The position numbers and the translations under genes were made by a program. A stretch of 64,000 bases of DNA, from assembly GCF_013167215.1 (NCBI RefSeq), contig NZ_JABJWY010000034.1, positions 310,001 through 374,000 of the forward strand, given 5' to 3'. A model generated the notes under the pieces. It saw only the letters and a program-made list of their open reading frames with translations. It was not told where the DNA came from and searched no databases. Below are positions 8,854 through 16,371 of the stretch, piece after piece; positions within the stretch are counted from its first letter, which is position 1; each line of letters starts with the position of its first letter. The DNA comes from Sphingobacterium prati. GTDB lineage: Bacteria > Bacteroidota > Bacteroidia > Sphingobacteriales > Sphingobacteriaceae.

Positions 8854-10275
8854 TCAGTCTTCACGGCTACCATCATCCGCCATTCGAACAATCTTAGGCG
8901 AGAACTTCGCTACAATATTGACCAATTCCTCTTGGGATGCCATGACAGTATGGATGTCTTTGTATGCCATCGGCGCTTCATCCATTCCCGCTCCCAATAA
9001 GGTAATCCCCTGATCAGTCAGCATATTTTTCAGGTCAACGGACGAAAGCGTTTTGATCGCCTGCGTACGGCTCATCAAACGCCCCGCGCCATGGGAAGCA
9101 GATTGGATCGCCGCCATCTCACCCTTTCCGCGAACCAAAAACCCCGGAGTCGCCATGGAACCGGGAATAATTCCCATGACACCCTTTGCCGCGGGAGTAG
9201 CGCCTTTTCGATGTACCACAACCTCTTGGTCATTCCAGCGTTCTTTCCAAGCAAAATTATGGTGGTTTTCAATTTTCGCCAGCAGTTCAGCACCCAATGC
9301 AGTTTTTATCTTTTCATGGATAACTTCGTGACAGGCAGAAGCATAATCACCGGCCAGATTCATCGCCAACCAATACTCCTGGCCTTCCGCTGTATTTAAG
9401 TCCAGATAAGCTAGATGCTGGGCTTGATAAGGCAGCTTACATAAAGACTTGGCCAATTTGGTATAGTGCGCAGCCACGGTGGCTCCCAATCCTCGGGATC
9501 CAGAATGTGTCAGTAAACCCAGGTAGACTCCTTTCTCAATATCCAATACTTCATCCTTTTGATTAAATTCCACCATTCCAAATTCCACAAAGTGGTTACC
9601 CCCTCCTGAAGAACCTAACTGCGTCCATGCTTTATCTTTTAACGATGCAAGCAGGTTATTCTCCGAAAACAAGGTGTTTTCCAACACTGCATGCTCCACG
9701 CGTTCGTGCTTCAGATACCCATTACCGGCGCCAAATCGCGTATGTTTCAGGATAATTTGCTTTAATGTATCGGTATGAGTGCCCAAAAGGGATGCCGGCA
9801 AATCAAATATGGACAAAGCCATTCGACAACCAATATCAACCCCTACACCATACGGAATCACCGCATTATTGGTGGCCAATACACCGCCGATCGGTAGGCC
9901 ATAACCTTGATGGGCGTCCGGCATTAATGCACCAGCAATGGTAACAGGAAGCTTCATCGCCACTTTCATCTGTTCTTTGGCTCCCGCTTCAATTTCAGAC
10001 TCTCCATAGATAGTGTACTTCAAAGGATTCTCATTTAGAGCAATCAGGGAGGCATCAATAACGTCCTGACCTAATATGGCATGGGCCAATGTACCGAACA
10101 CCGTATCTTCCACATATGCAGATGGATTTTCCAGCACAGTCTTAAATTTGTCCAACATTTCTGTCTTTGTCAAACCATGTCGCTTGCTGTTGATCTTCAA
10201 CGCAGCACCCAACGTATGATTTTCTTTATATCCCAATGCAATCAGGTCATTACCGTTGATTCTTTTATTTTCCAT
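8854..10275 (-). CDS. rtcB: RtcB-type RNA ligase
   Basis: GTP- and Mn2+-dependent ligase joining 2',3'-cyclic phosphate (or 3'-phosphate) and 5'-OH RNA ends. 473 residues, full length. Visible motifs: PDAHQGYGLPIGGV (about 119-132), GVGVDIGCRM with metal ligands Asp147 and Cys150, GSSGGGNHFVEFG, LTHSGSRGLGA, the HRKGATPAAKG loop, PGSMATPGFLVRGKG, and SASHGAGRLMSR, the segment containing the guanylylated histidine of the family. No archease gene and no RtcR-like sigma-54 activator are adjacent. Upstream and on the same strand are tRNA-like elements and a strong leader hairpin, suggesting one transcript. Start is the only sensible ATG. Confidence 0.96.
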   Translation of the reverse strand: MENKRINGNDLIALGYKENHTLGAALKINSKRHGLTKTEMLDKFKTVLENPSAYVEDTVFGTLAHAILGQDVIDASLIALNENPLKYTIYGESEIEAGAKEQMKVAMKLPVTIAGALMPDAHQGYGLPIGGVLATNNAVIPYGVGVDIGCRMALSIFDLPASLLGTHTDTLKQIILKHTRFGAGNGYLKHERVEHAVLENTLFSENNLLASLKDKAWTQLGSSGGGNHFVEFGMVEFNQKDEVLDIEKGVYLGLLTHSGSRGLGATVAAHYTKLAKSLCKLPYQAQHLAYLDLNTAEGQEYWLAMNLAGDYASACHEVIHEKIKTALGAELLAKIENHHNFAWKERWNDQEVVVHRKGATPAAKGVMGIIPGSMATPGFLVRGKGEMAAIQSASHGAGRLMSRTQAIKTLSSVDLKNMLTDQGITLLGAGMDEAPMAYKDIHTVMASQEELVNIVAKFSPKIVRMADDGSRED

Positions 10276-10298
10276 TTTTTATTTTTTTGTTATTGAGG

Positions 10299-10353
10299 GG
10301 AATCAATCGGATTCCAAGCAGGTGGCAATAACCTCTTTACAATTGCCACCTGC
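10299..10353 (-). promoter_or_regulatory. rtcB leader with two hairpins
   Basis: Two inverted repeats lie just before the rtcB start: an 11-bp perfect stem (arms GCAGGTGGCAA and TTGCCACCTGC, 10318-10353, 14-nt loop) and a 6-bp stem GGAATC/GATTCC (10299-10315). No U-tract follows the larger hairpin, so it is more likely an RNA processing, stability or protein-binding element than a terminator. Confidence 0.5.
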
Positions 10354-10396
10354 ACCTCTTTTTCCTAATTTTATTTACTTTCCATGCTCGTTATTT

Positions 10397-10487
10397 GACA
10401 AACAATCGCTTTAACTGACCTTTTAAAGAAGGTTAACTTTTGAATCCAGAACCTAAATTCTGTGCAATACCCTTATGCTATTCCGTC
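10397..10487 (-). ncRNA. Third, most degenerate tRNA-like segment
   Basis: The strand contains TAGCATAAGGGTATTGCA, which matches the D-arm of the neighbouring element (TAGCTCAAGGGTAGAGCA) at 14 of 18 bases. It is followed by a 5-bp hairpin CAGAA/UUCUG with loop UUUAGG in the anticodon-arm position. A possible acceptor pairing GACGGAA with GUUUGUC (including G-U pairs) would close the unit at 91 nt. There is no conserved UUCGA T-loop, so this is a relic or a structure lacking a T-arm. Boundaries are tentative. Confidence 0.4.
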
Positions 10488-10490
10488 CGA

Positions 10491-10559
10491 AAATGGAAGT
10501 GGGCCTCGAACCCACACGATACAAACAAATGCCATGCTCTACCCTTGAGCTACCCCTTT
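10491..10559 (-). ncRNA. tRNA-like element 2 upstream of rtcB
   Basis: About 69 nt with a recognisable tRNA plan: acceptor AAAGGGG/UUCCAUU (one mismatch, two G-U), U8-A9, D-stem GCUC/GAGC with loop AAGGGUA, and T-stem GUGGG/CCCAC with loop UUCGAGG. The anticodon arm is defective: the 20 nt between D- and T-stems form at best a 4/5 stem with a 6-nt loop, shorter than the normal 23 nt. No encoded CCA. A decoding tRNA is unlikely. It is followed at once by element 3 and then rtcB on the same strand. Confidence 0.65.
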
Positions 10560-10649
10560 CGGGGGAAGGATTCGAACCTTCATCGCTGACATGACAAAGA
10601 TCGCATTACTAAAGCGCAAGAGATCTGCGCAGTATTATTAAACTACGAA
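10558..10649 (-). ncRNA. tRNA-like element 1 upstream of rtcB
   Basis: About 92 nt. T-arm is perfect (GAAGG/CCUUC, loop UUCGAAU). There is a 5-bp/7-nt anticodon-like hairpin GCGCA/UGCGC with loop GAUCUCU, which lacks the universal U33. The 5' part UAGUUUAAUAAUA resembles a D-arm but its stem is broken, and about 30 nt lie between the anticodon-like stem and the T-arm. Acceptor UUCGUAG/CCCCGAA has 5 of 7 pairs. Its last two bases overlap the first two of element 2, and CCCC-GAAA-GGGG across the junction forms a GNRA-capped hairpin. Confidence 0.6.
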
Positions 10650-10886
10650 AAAACAATAAACAAAACCACAATCGAATGATAATGAGTTATAAAAATTTTA
10701 AAACAAGACTACATAAGAGAAAAACAAGTTGTAATGCGCAATTAGAATGCGTAGACAAGAAGAAACCAAAGCGTAATTTGAGCATGACGGTTTTCAATAA
10801 CGATAAATATCACTGAAATCCATGATAACAACTTCTGATATATATACTAATTTTACATCGGCATAAACAATATAAATTCATCCTAA
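10650..10886. other. Divergent intergenic region
   Basis: About 240 AT-rich bases between the tRNA-like/rtcB unit (minus) and the lipoprotein gene (plus); it should hold both promoters. On the minus strand TTG-N19-TAcgcTTTG (about 10766-10797) loosely resembles a Bacteroidota promoter with one extra base. No gene seen. Confidence 0.3.
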
Positions 10887-11483
10887 ATGAGTGTAAAAAT
10901 ATTTTCGGTTATATTGGCTATATCGCTCGTCAACACAGGCTGTATGAGTTCGGACAAGACAAATAATCCGACGAGGGAAATGCGTAAAAACGAAACCACG
11001 GTACTGCTATCGGACAGCACAAAAAACAATGATCAGGTCGCGTCAAAAGCAGCTTCAGATCCGGCCAAAGAGTTGCTGGAAACCATTTTTCACTGCGAAG
11101 GCGGAAAACCCGGGAAGTATTGCTATTATTTAGATAAGGAAGAGACCATCTGTACGGCACGTTTTATGGAATTCCTACACGATGCCAATGAAATCTATGG
11201 TCCTTCTAACCTGACAGATGCTGAATTACCCATAACAGAAGCACGATACAAAACCAAATGGGAAAAGATTTATCCCCTTTATACACAAGAAATGTGGTTA
11301 TTTGGCCGAGGCAATGATGATGCCTTAAGAATCAATACCCTCCTTATCGAAAAGTTAGGCACAAATAAATACAGCGTATTTATAGATTATGGTGATGATA
11401 TTAAGACGCAAAACGAAGTACAGCTGGTTGTCGAAAAGAATAACTATAAAATTGATTATTGCAAGACAACTTTTGTACAATAA
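10887..11483 (+). CDS. Hypothetical lipoprotein
   Basis: 198 residues. A hydrophobic N-terminus followed by VNTGC at Cys19 suggests lipoprotein processing, although Asn at -3 makes the lipobox non-ideal. A low-complexity linker rich in Asn, Lys, Thr and Ser (about 20-55) leads into a globular part with FHCEGGKPGKYCYYL and a C-terminal VFIDYGDDIKTQNEVQLVV. No family recognised. The Asp/Glu-rich periplasmic domain gives no clue to function. Divergent from rtcB. Confidence 0.6.
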   Translation: MSVKIFSVILAISLVNTGCMSSDKTNNPTREMRKNETTVLLSDSTKNNDQVASKAASDPAKELLETIFHCEGGKPGKYCYYLDKEETICTARFMEFLHDANEIYGPSNLTDAELPITEARYKTKWEKIYPLYTQEMWLFGRGNDDALRINTLLIEKLGTNKYSVFIDYGDDIKTQNEVQLVVEKNNYKIDYCKTTFVQ

Positions 11484-11513
11484 TAGCATTAAAACAGTTG
11501 ATTTGACTTAAAA

Positions 11514-11547
11514 AGCCACTTTCTATTTTTGACGATATAAAGTGGCT
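11514..11547 (-). terminator. Terminator after the amidohydrolase gene
   Basis: 9-bp stem AGCCACTTT/AAAGTGGCT; read on the minus strand it is followed by UUUU. It lies 24 bases beyond the amidohydrolase stop and also after the lipoprotein gene on the plus strand, where no U-tract exists. Confidence 0.6.
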
Positions 11548-11570
11548 ACAGTACTATAAAATGGGGTTGT

Positions 11571-12833
11571 TTAAGCGGGTTGAATGGGTGGCGAATTATG
11601 CCATTTTACGATATTGCCCTTATGCAATAGTCCGTCTACCCTGGAGATTCTTGATACTGCTTCAGCGGAGCAGCTCGCAGCCACCAGTACGAAACTAGCC
11701 TCATCACCTACATTGGGCCATGTTCTATTGCCTTTATCATCTAAGGGTAATTTCCCATTTGTAGCATAACGCAGACAACGGGATAGGTCAAATTCCGTTT
11801 CAAAGCCATATAACTGTGAAGCAAGATTCGCTTTTTGCAGCATATTTCCACTGCCGAAAGTGCCCCAATGATCCTGTACATTATCATTTCCTGTAAGCAC
11901 CTCCACTCCTGCCTTGCGCAATTGCGGTAATGGCATGAGCATATTCCGAAAAGGAACCGAACTGGCAATGCCAATTTTGGCTGCAGCCAAGCGTTCGGCG
12001 GTGTATTGCAGATCCTTCGGTAACATATAGCCTAATGCAAAGGCATGACTGATAAATGTACGCCCCTGTAACTCTGGATTCTCAAGCGCTTTGTCTATTA
12101 AATAATGAATGGTTTTAGCACCTGACTCTCCACCCTCATGCAAGTGAATATCAATACCTTTTTTGTTATCCAAGGCTAACTGAACAGTAAAGTCCATCGG
12201 TTTTTCGATACTTCCGTCTATACTATAAGGATCTAAACCGCCTATAAAATCAACCTTGTCCCAAGCGGCAACTTCACGCATCAGTCCAGTTGAATCGGTG
12301 TAATGCAATCCATGTTGGGGGAAGGCAACTAATTCTGCACCAAAAGACGCTTTCACATGTTCCAGTGCCCTTAGCAGATGTTCCAATGATTTAGTTCCAG
12401 AGGTTGGGTCGACATTAAAATGTGTCCTCGCAAAATGAGTTCCATAACCCTGCAACAGCATAATTAATTTCTCCGCTCTTTCCACTGACGTTTTGAGCAG
12501 TTCAGTTATGATTTGCTGCTCACGAGCGATCATATCTTTCACCGTCCTGTTTTTAGGAAATACAGCCTTCCAAGGAAGACCATATAGTGTTTTATCCAGG
12601 TGGATATGCATATCCTTAAAACTTGGTAAAGCCAGCTTTCCCTTGGCATTGAATGGACCTGTTCCATCGCCGGTTTGATCCGGCCTAATTTCCTTTATTT
12701 TTCCATCGGCTATCGTTATGGAAAAAAACGCTGTATCCGTTCCAATAATTTGTCCCTCTCTATAAAGAAAACCTGTTTCCAACCGTACATTTTCCAGAGT
12801 ATATTGCTCGCTGCGCTGAAATAGTTCGTTCAT
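11571..12833 (-). CDS. Cytosine-deaminase-like amidohydrolase
   Basis: 420 residues, metal-dependent amidohydrolase of the CodA/COG0402 group. Motifs in order: LPSFKDMHIHLDKT (two metal-ligand His), THFNVDP, DIHLHEGGESG in the place of the CodA HxDE-type site, the SHAFALG ligand His, and TGNDNVQDHWGTFG, the equivalent of the GHDDVxDPW aspartate region. No signal peptide, so cytosolic. The replacement of the CodA catalytic segment by HEGGESG makes the substrate uncertain: a cyclic amide, amidine or aminohydrolase substrate is likely, but not necessarily cytosine. Single gene with its own terminator; a broken AraC regulator lies just upstream on the same strand. Confidence 0.82.
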   Translation of the reverse strand: MNELFQRSEQYTLENVRLETGFLYREGQIIGTDTAFFSITIADGKIKEIRPDQTGDGTGPFNAKGKLALPSFKDMHIHLDKTLYGLPWKAVFPKNRTVKDMIAREQQIITELLKTSVERAEKLIMLLQGYGTHFARTHFNVDPTSGTKSLEHLLRALEHVKASFGAELVAFPQHGLHYTDSTGLMREVAAWDKVDFIGGLDPYSIDGSIEKPMDFTVQLALDNKKGIDIHLHEGGESGAKTIHYLIDKALENPELQGRTFISHAFALGYMLPKDLQYTAERLAAAKIGIASSVPFRNMLMPLPQLRKAGVEVLTGNDNVQDHWGTFGSGNMLQKANLASQLYGFETEFDLSRCLRYATNGKLPLDDKGNRTWPNVGDEASFVLVAASCSAEAVSRISRVDGLLHKGNIVKWHNSPPIQPA

Positions 12834-12908
12834 GACATTATCATTTTTTCAAAGCTAGACTATTTGCAACTTTCTGCTTTGTAGATATTATCACATCATT
12901 TGTAAATA

Positions 12909-13289
12909 TTATGGCTGTGACTTAAACTGACTAGGCGTCATATCCGTATGGCTTCTAAAAAACTTACTAAAACTAACATTATCATAAAAACCCTGGTCAA
13001 AAACAATATCCTTAACGGATTTATTCGATATTTTCAGCAATCTCTTGGCCTCCAGCAATATCCGCTCCTGAATCAAAGACGGAGCCGATATCTGAAAAAT
13101 TCTGTTGGTCAGCACATTCATATAATTGGTAGAAATATTCAATTTATCCGCATAAAAAGCCACAGATCGTTCAGTCTTATACCCACTATAAATCAATTGC
13201 ACAAATTTCGCAATGATCGGGTTATCCTAATACTCCTGGAAAACAAAAAAGGCACATTTCATCATCGGCTTGAATGAATTTTCTCCTAA
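12909..13289 (-). pseudogene. Broken AraC-family regulator
   Basis: The last 97 codons encode an intact AraC-type DNA-binding domain (YADKLNISTNYMNVLTNRIF, then VKDIVFDQGFYDNVSFSKFFRSHTDMTPSQFK). Reading upstream in the same frame gives FVFQEY, a TAG stop (about 13229), then DNPIIAKF joining the domain, so the domain linker is interrupted in frame. Before that only about 18 residues remain open, and the usual cupin sensing half is missing. The GTG at 13202 could still start a DNA-binding-only fragment. Originally it may have controlled the amidohydrolase gene next to it. Confidence 0.75.
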
Positions 13290-13426
13290 TTAATGTGTTT
13301 AATGCAAAAATATAGTTATTTTGATTTCGGCTTACAGAAAATCAAGGTTATACCAAGCTAAGAAAGACAGCTTAACACAAAATTCAACATATTGATTTTC
13401 AAACATTTTTTAAAATTTTCTTTTAT

Positions 13427-14047
13427 ATGCAGATCGAAATTGATCATAATTTTTATGAAATCGTCAGCTGGAACAGAGATTATATCCAGATCCAAGGAAC
13501 AAGATCTCCCTATCGTATCTATGCTCCGCCCTATTACAATATTGCCTCTTTAAAACAATATATCAAGCTCAATCCACCAGTAAATCAGGAAGAAGATCAG
13601 TCCTATTCTTATCTTGAAACTCCTTATTACCTGTTCAGAACTCCTTACCTTGTTAAGATTTTTTCGACGGTATCCCCTGCTACCATTGAACTTAAATCAA
13701 GTAGCATCTGCATTTATCAACGAAAGAATGTAGACTCATTAAAGCTACTCAAAGAATGGAGTATGGATCTTTTATACAATGAATTGATCAAAATAGTATC
13801 CTATTGGGAAGAGCAACTGGATAACTATAGGATCACGGCTATCCGCCTAAGCAAACGGTTAAGTGCGGATTATAAAATCGAAGGCGATGAGATCAGTTTT
13901 TCTTCCCGATTGATTGATCTTGATAAAGAACAGTTGAATCTAATTGTTTTAGCAGCATTTTGTAAATTTTCCAAAAAAAACAAGAAAGAATCCGAAGCTA
14001 TTTATAACTTGTACATCCCTAATTGGAGGGAGCTTAATGTATACTAA
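13427..14047 (+). CDS. Degenerate YgjP-like protein lacking HExxH
   Basis: 206 residues. The C-terminal half follows the YgjP/WLM metallopeptidase layout: a YWEEQLDNYRITAIRLSKRL strand, a GDEISFSSRLIDLDKEQLNL segment corresponding to the G-x-I-x-x-x-x-R-L-I region, then IVLAAFCKFSKKNKKESEAI where the VVHELxH metal site should be, ending IPNWRE like the family's LPDYxER. All zinc-binding residues are gone, so no peptidase activity is expected. The assignment is by pattern only. The next gene starts four bases after the stop, suggesting coupling. Confidence 0.5.
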   Translation: MQIEIDHNFYEIVSWNRDYIQIQGTRSPYRIYAPPYYNIASLKQYIKLNPPVNQEEDQSYSYLETPYYLFRTPYLVKIFSTVSPATIELKSSSICIYQRKNVDSLKLLKEWSMDLLYNELIKIVSYWEEQLDNYRITAIRLSKRLSADYKIEGDEISFSSRLIDLDKEQLNLIVLAAFCKFSKKNKKESEAIYNLYIPNWRELNVY

Positions 14048-14050
14048 AAC

Positions 14051-14413
14051 ATGGCAGAAATCGCAATACAATTAACAGTCGCAGTAGACAGCAATTTCGA
14101 CTCAGTGACTGATGATCCCGTTCAGTTTTCGAAACTATTAAGCCCTGAACAATGGCATCTGATCGACGATCATGTCGTTAGTCAGCTTGAAGATAAAGAT
14201 GGGGCTCCAACCTTGATCGATTTTAGCGTCAGTAACATTATATTTGATCCAACTGTCTCGAAAGGCTCATTTCGTGTTCATTTCAAAATTTCCCGACAAT
14301 TCTGTTGTAGTGACATTGCTTCCTGTCAGACGGATTACATCGATTTCAGATTCACAAAAGAAGGGAAAACAATCAACATAACAGGATCTTATATTTTATG
14401 GATAATCCAATAA
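14051..14413 (+). CDS. Hypothetical protein
   Basis: 120 residues, soluble, no signal peptide and no recognised family. Notable is a Cys-containing stretch FCCSDIASCQTDYIDFRF with three cysteines near residues 89-97, followed by a beta-rich end GKTINITGSYILWIIQ. It begins four bases after the YgjP-like gene, so both are likely translated from the same mRNA and may act together. Confidence 0.65.
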   Translation: MAEIAIQLTVAVDSNFDSVTDDPVQFSKLLSPEQWHLIDDHVVSQLEDKDGAPTLIDFSVSNIIFDPTVSKGSFRVHFKISRQFCCSDIASCQTDYIDFRFTKEGKTINITGSYILWIIQ

Positions 14414-14473
14414 GAAACTCATCTCACCATCTTTATAAACTCAGCTGAATTCATTCATGCTTATTCTATCAAA

Positions 14474-15649
14474 ATGAAAATCCCTGAGCGCTATAAAATT
14501 AACACAACCTCTTTTCACTTTTATTGGACAAAGGGTATTGGTGCTAGCTTACTGGCTAAATTGCCGACCGCTCCAGACTTGACTCATGCAGCGCAATTTC
14601 TACCGCTGCTATACCAGTATGATCAGGCCTGTGATCAGTTGGTGAAGCATTTACATCTGAAAATTGGTTTCGCAAAGGGACAACAATTGATCCGGGATTA
14701 TCTACGTGGTAGAGGGGTTGAAGCTCCTTACTGTGGGTTGATTTCGGAATTTATGGATACACTAATCTTGGAGCCAGAGTGGCTCGATTGGCAAAAAATA
14801 CAACAGGGAATCGAACTTAGTCAACGTTCTGGACTAACCGGACTTATTGTATTACGGGATTACTGTCTCATGGGCGGCTACGAATCCAGTGCGATCAATA
14901 AACCGCTAATTTTTACGGGAGCGCTGAAAAAAGGTGCAGTAAAACGTTTAACGGAAACCGTCACATTTTGGGTTGATATTACAGCTAATGATGCATTGAA
15001 AAAAGGCGGTGCCGGTATGGAGGCCATTCTATTGACTAGATGCATCCATTCATTTGCCCGATCGAATATATTGAAACATGGTGATTGGAATTCTGATAAA
15101 TGGGGCATTCCTTTAAACACCTGGGATATGCTGGCAACAAACATAGGTTTTTCATTAGTTTATTTAATTGGTCTCAAACAAATGAAATTCAATTTGTTAA
15201 AAACTGAAATTGACGGCGTATTTCATCTTTGGAGATATGTGGGGACTTTATTAGGCATACCACTGGCTCTCCTTCCGAATTCGGAGGAGGAGGCCATAAA
15301 ATCGCTGTACTATTGGACAATGACCCAAAAAGAAGGCGATAAGGATAGCGTCGCACTCGCTCAGGCTCTAATGGAAGAACCGATAAACGCAGCATATCCA
15401 AGAAACAAGTTTGGCAGAAAACTCATGCGCGAAGTTCATCTGTATTATAACAACTATCTTTTAGGAGCATATTCCTGTGCGCTATTGGGGCTGGAAAAAA
15501 CGACTATCGGCAAAATTGCCTACTTCAACATCCTCAAAAACAAAAAGGCAAACAGCCAAATCCTAAACGATAAAATAAGGCAGCAACAGATACGAAAAGG
15601 CCGAAAAGTTCATGAGGGAGTCAAACAGATCTATTTGACGTACAACTAA
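14474..15649 (+). CDS. MpaB/rubber-oxygenase-family protein (DUF2236)
   Basis: 391 residues matching the ER-bound oxygenase MpaB / latex-clearing-protein catalytic domain: LIVLRDYCLMGGYESSAINKPLIFTG, LTETVTFWVDI, RCIHSFARSNIL and WGIPLNTWDMLATNIGFSLVYL, then HLWRYVGTLLGI with the conserved His. Family members bind a b-type haem through histidines in these helices and oxidise organic substrates; the substrate here is unknown. No signal peptide. The gene ends overlapping the convergent recR by four bases. Confidence 0.82.
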   Translation: MKIPERYKINTTSFHFYWTKGIGASLLAKLPTAPDLTHAAQFLPLLYQYDQACDQLVKHLHLKIGFAKGQQLIRDYLRGRGVEAPYCGLISEFMDTLILEPEWLDWQKIQQGIELSQRSGLTGLIVLRDYCLMGGYESSAINKPLIFTGALKKGAVKRLTETVTFWVDITANDALKKGGAGMEAILLTRCIHSFARSNILKHGDWNSDKWGIPLNTWDMLATNIGFSLVYLIGLKQMKFNLLKTEIDGVFHLWRYVGTLLGIPLALLPNSEEEAIKSLYYWTMTQKEGDKDSVALAQALMEEPINAAYPRNKFGRKLMREVHLYYNNYLLGAYSCALLGLEKTTIGKIAYFNILKNKKANSQILNDKIRQQQIRKGRKVHEGVKQIYLTYN

Positions 15650-16260
15650 CCTACATTTCGTTCGTAGGGTACTCTCGTGGCAATTGATCTGCCTAATGTT
15701 AGCTCATCGACATATTCCAGCTCACCTCCAAATGCAATACCACGTGCGATTGTCGTAATCTTAATATCAAATTCACGCAACTTCCGGTACAGATAAAAGA
15801 TCGTTGTATCCCCCTCCATTGTTGCTGACAACGCAAGAATAACTTCCTCTACACCACCACGTTGAATACGATTGAGTAAAGCTTCAATTTTAAGATCCGC
15901 CGGACCGATACCATCCATGGGCGAAATCAATCCGCCCAGCACATGATAAACACCCTGATAAGAATTTGTATTTTCAATGGCCATGACATCACGTGTATCC
16001 TCCACGACACAAATTAAGCTTTTGTCGCGCTTGAAAGAACTGCATATTTCACAGGTCGTATGGTCCGAAATATTAAAGCACTCCTGGCAATACTGAATAT
16101 CTTCCTTCAATCGGTCAATAGAGGCCGTAAAACGGGCCACTTCAGGATCTGATTGCTTCAATAAATGCAAGACAAGCCTTAGCGCTGTCTTTTGTCCCAC
16201 ACCCGGTAATTTACCAAATTCCGCAACCGCGTTCTCAAGAAGTTTAGAAGAAAAATTCAT
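15646..16260 (-). CDS. recR: Recombination mediator RecR
   Basis: 204 residues, the usual RecR length. N-terminal helix-hairpin-helix FGKLPGVGQKTALRLVLHLL, C4 zinc finger CQECFNISDHTTCEIC (about residues 59-74), then the Toprim domain ICVVEDTRDVMAIENTNSYQ with GGLISPMDGIGP and the C-terminal Walker-like RGIAFGGELEYVDELTL. Works with RecF/RecO to load RecA at gaps. Its stop overlaps that of the MpaB-like gene on the other strand. Divergent from the LOG-family gene. Confidence 0.97.
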   Translation of the reverse strand: MNFSSKLLENAVAEFGKLPGVGQKTALRLVLHLLKQSDPEVARFTASIDRLKEDIQYCQECFNISDHTTCEICSSFKRDKSLICVVEDTRDVMAIENTNSYQGVYHVLGGLISPMDGIGPADLKIEALLNRIQRGGVEEVILALSATMEGDTTIFYLYRKLREFDIKITTIARGIAFGGELEYVDELTLGRSIATRVPYERNVG

Positions 16261-16371
16261 AATGCAAATGTAAGAATAATCGCAAAAAGTAGCTAGTATT
16301 AAAAAAATAGCTATATTGTATTCCTTTTTGAAAAAAAATGGGTTTTAGAAATTAAATGTATAACGTTATAT

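Noticed and set aside
9053..9399. Plus-strand frames opposite rtcB
   Set aside because: Antisense shadows of a conserved enzyme gene.
10491..10649. Two ordinary tRNA genes
   Set aside because: T-arms are perfect but the anticodon arms lack a proper 5-bp stem with a 7-nt U33 loop (element 2) or have no U33 and about 30 extra bases (element 1). They overlap by two bases, so they are recorded as tRNA-like RNAs.
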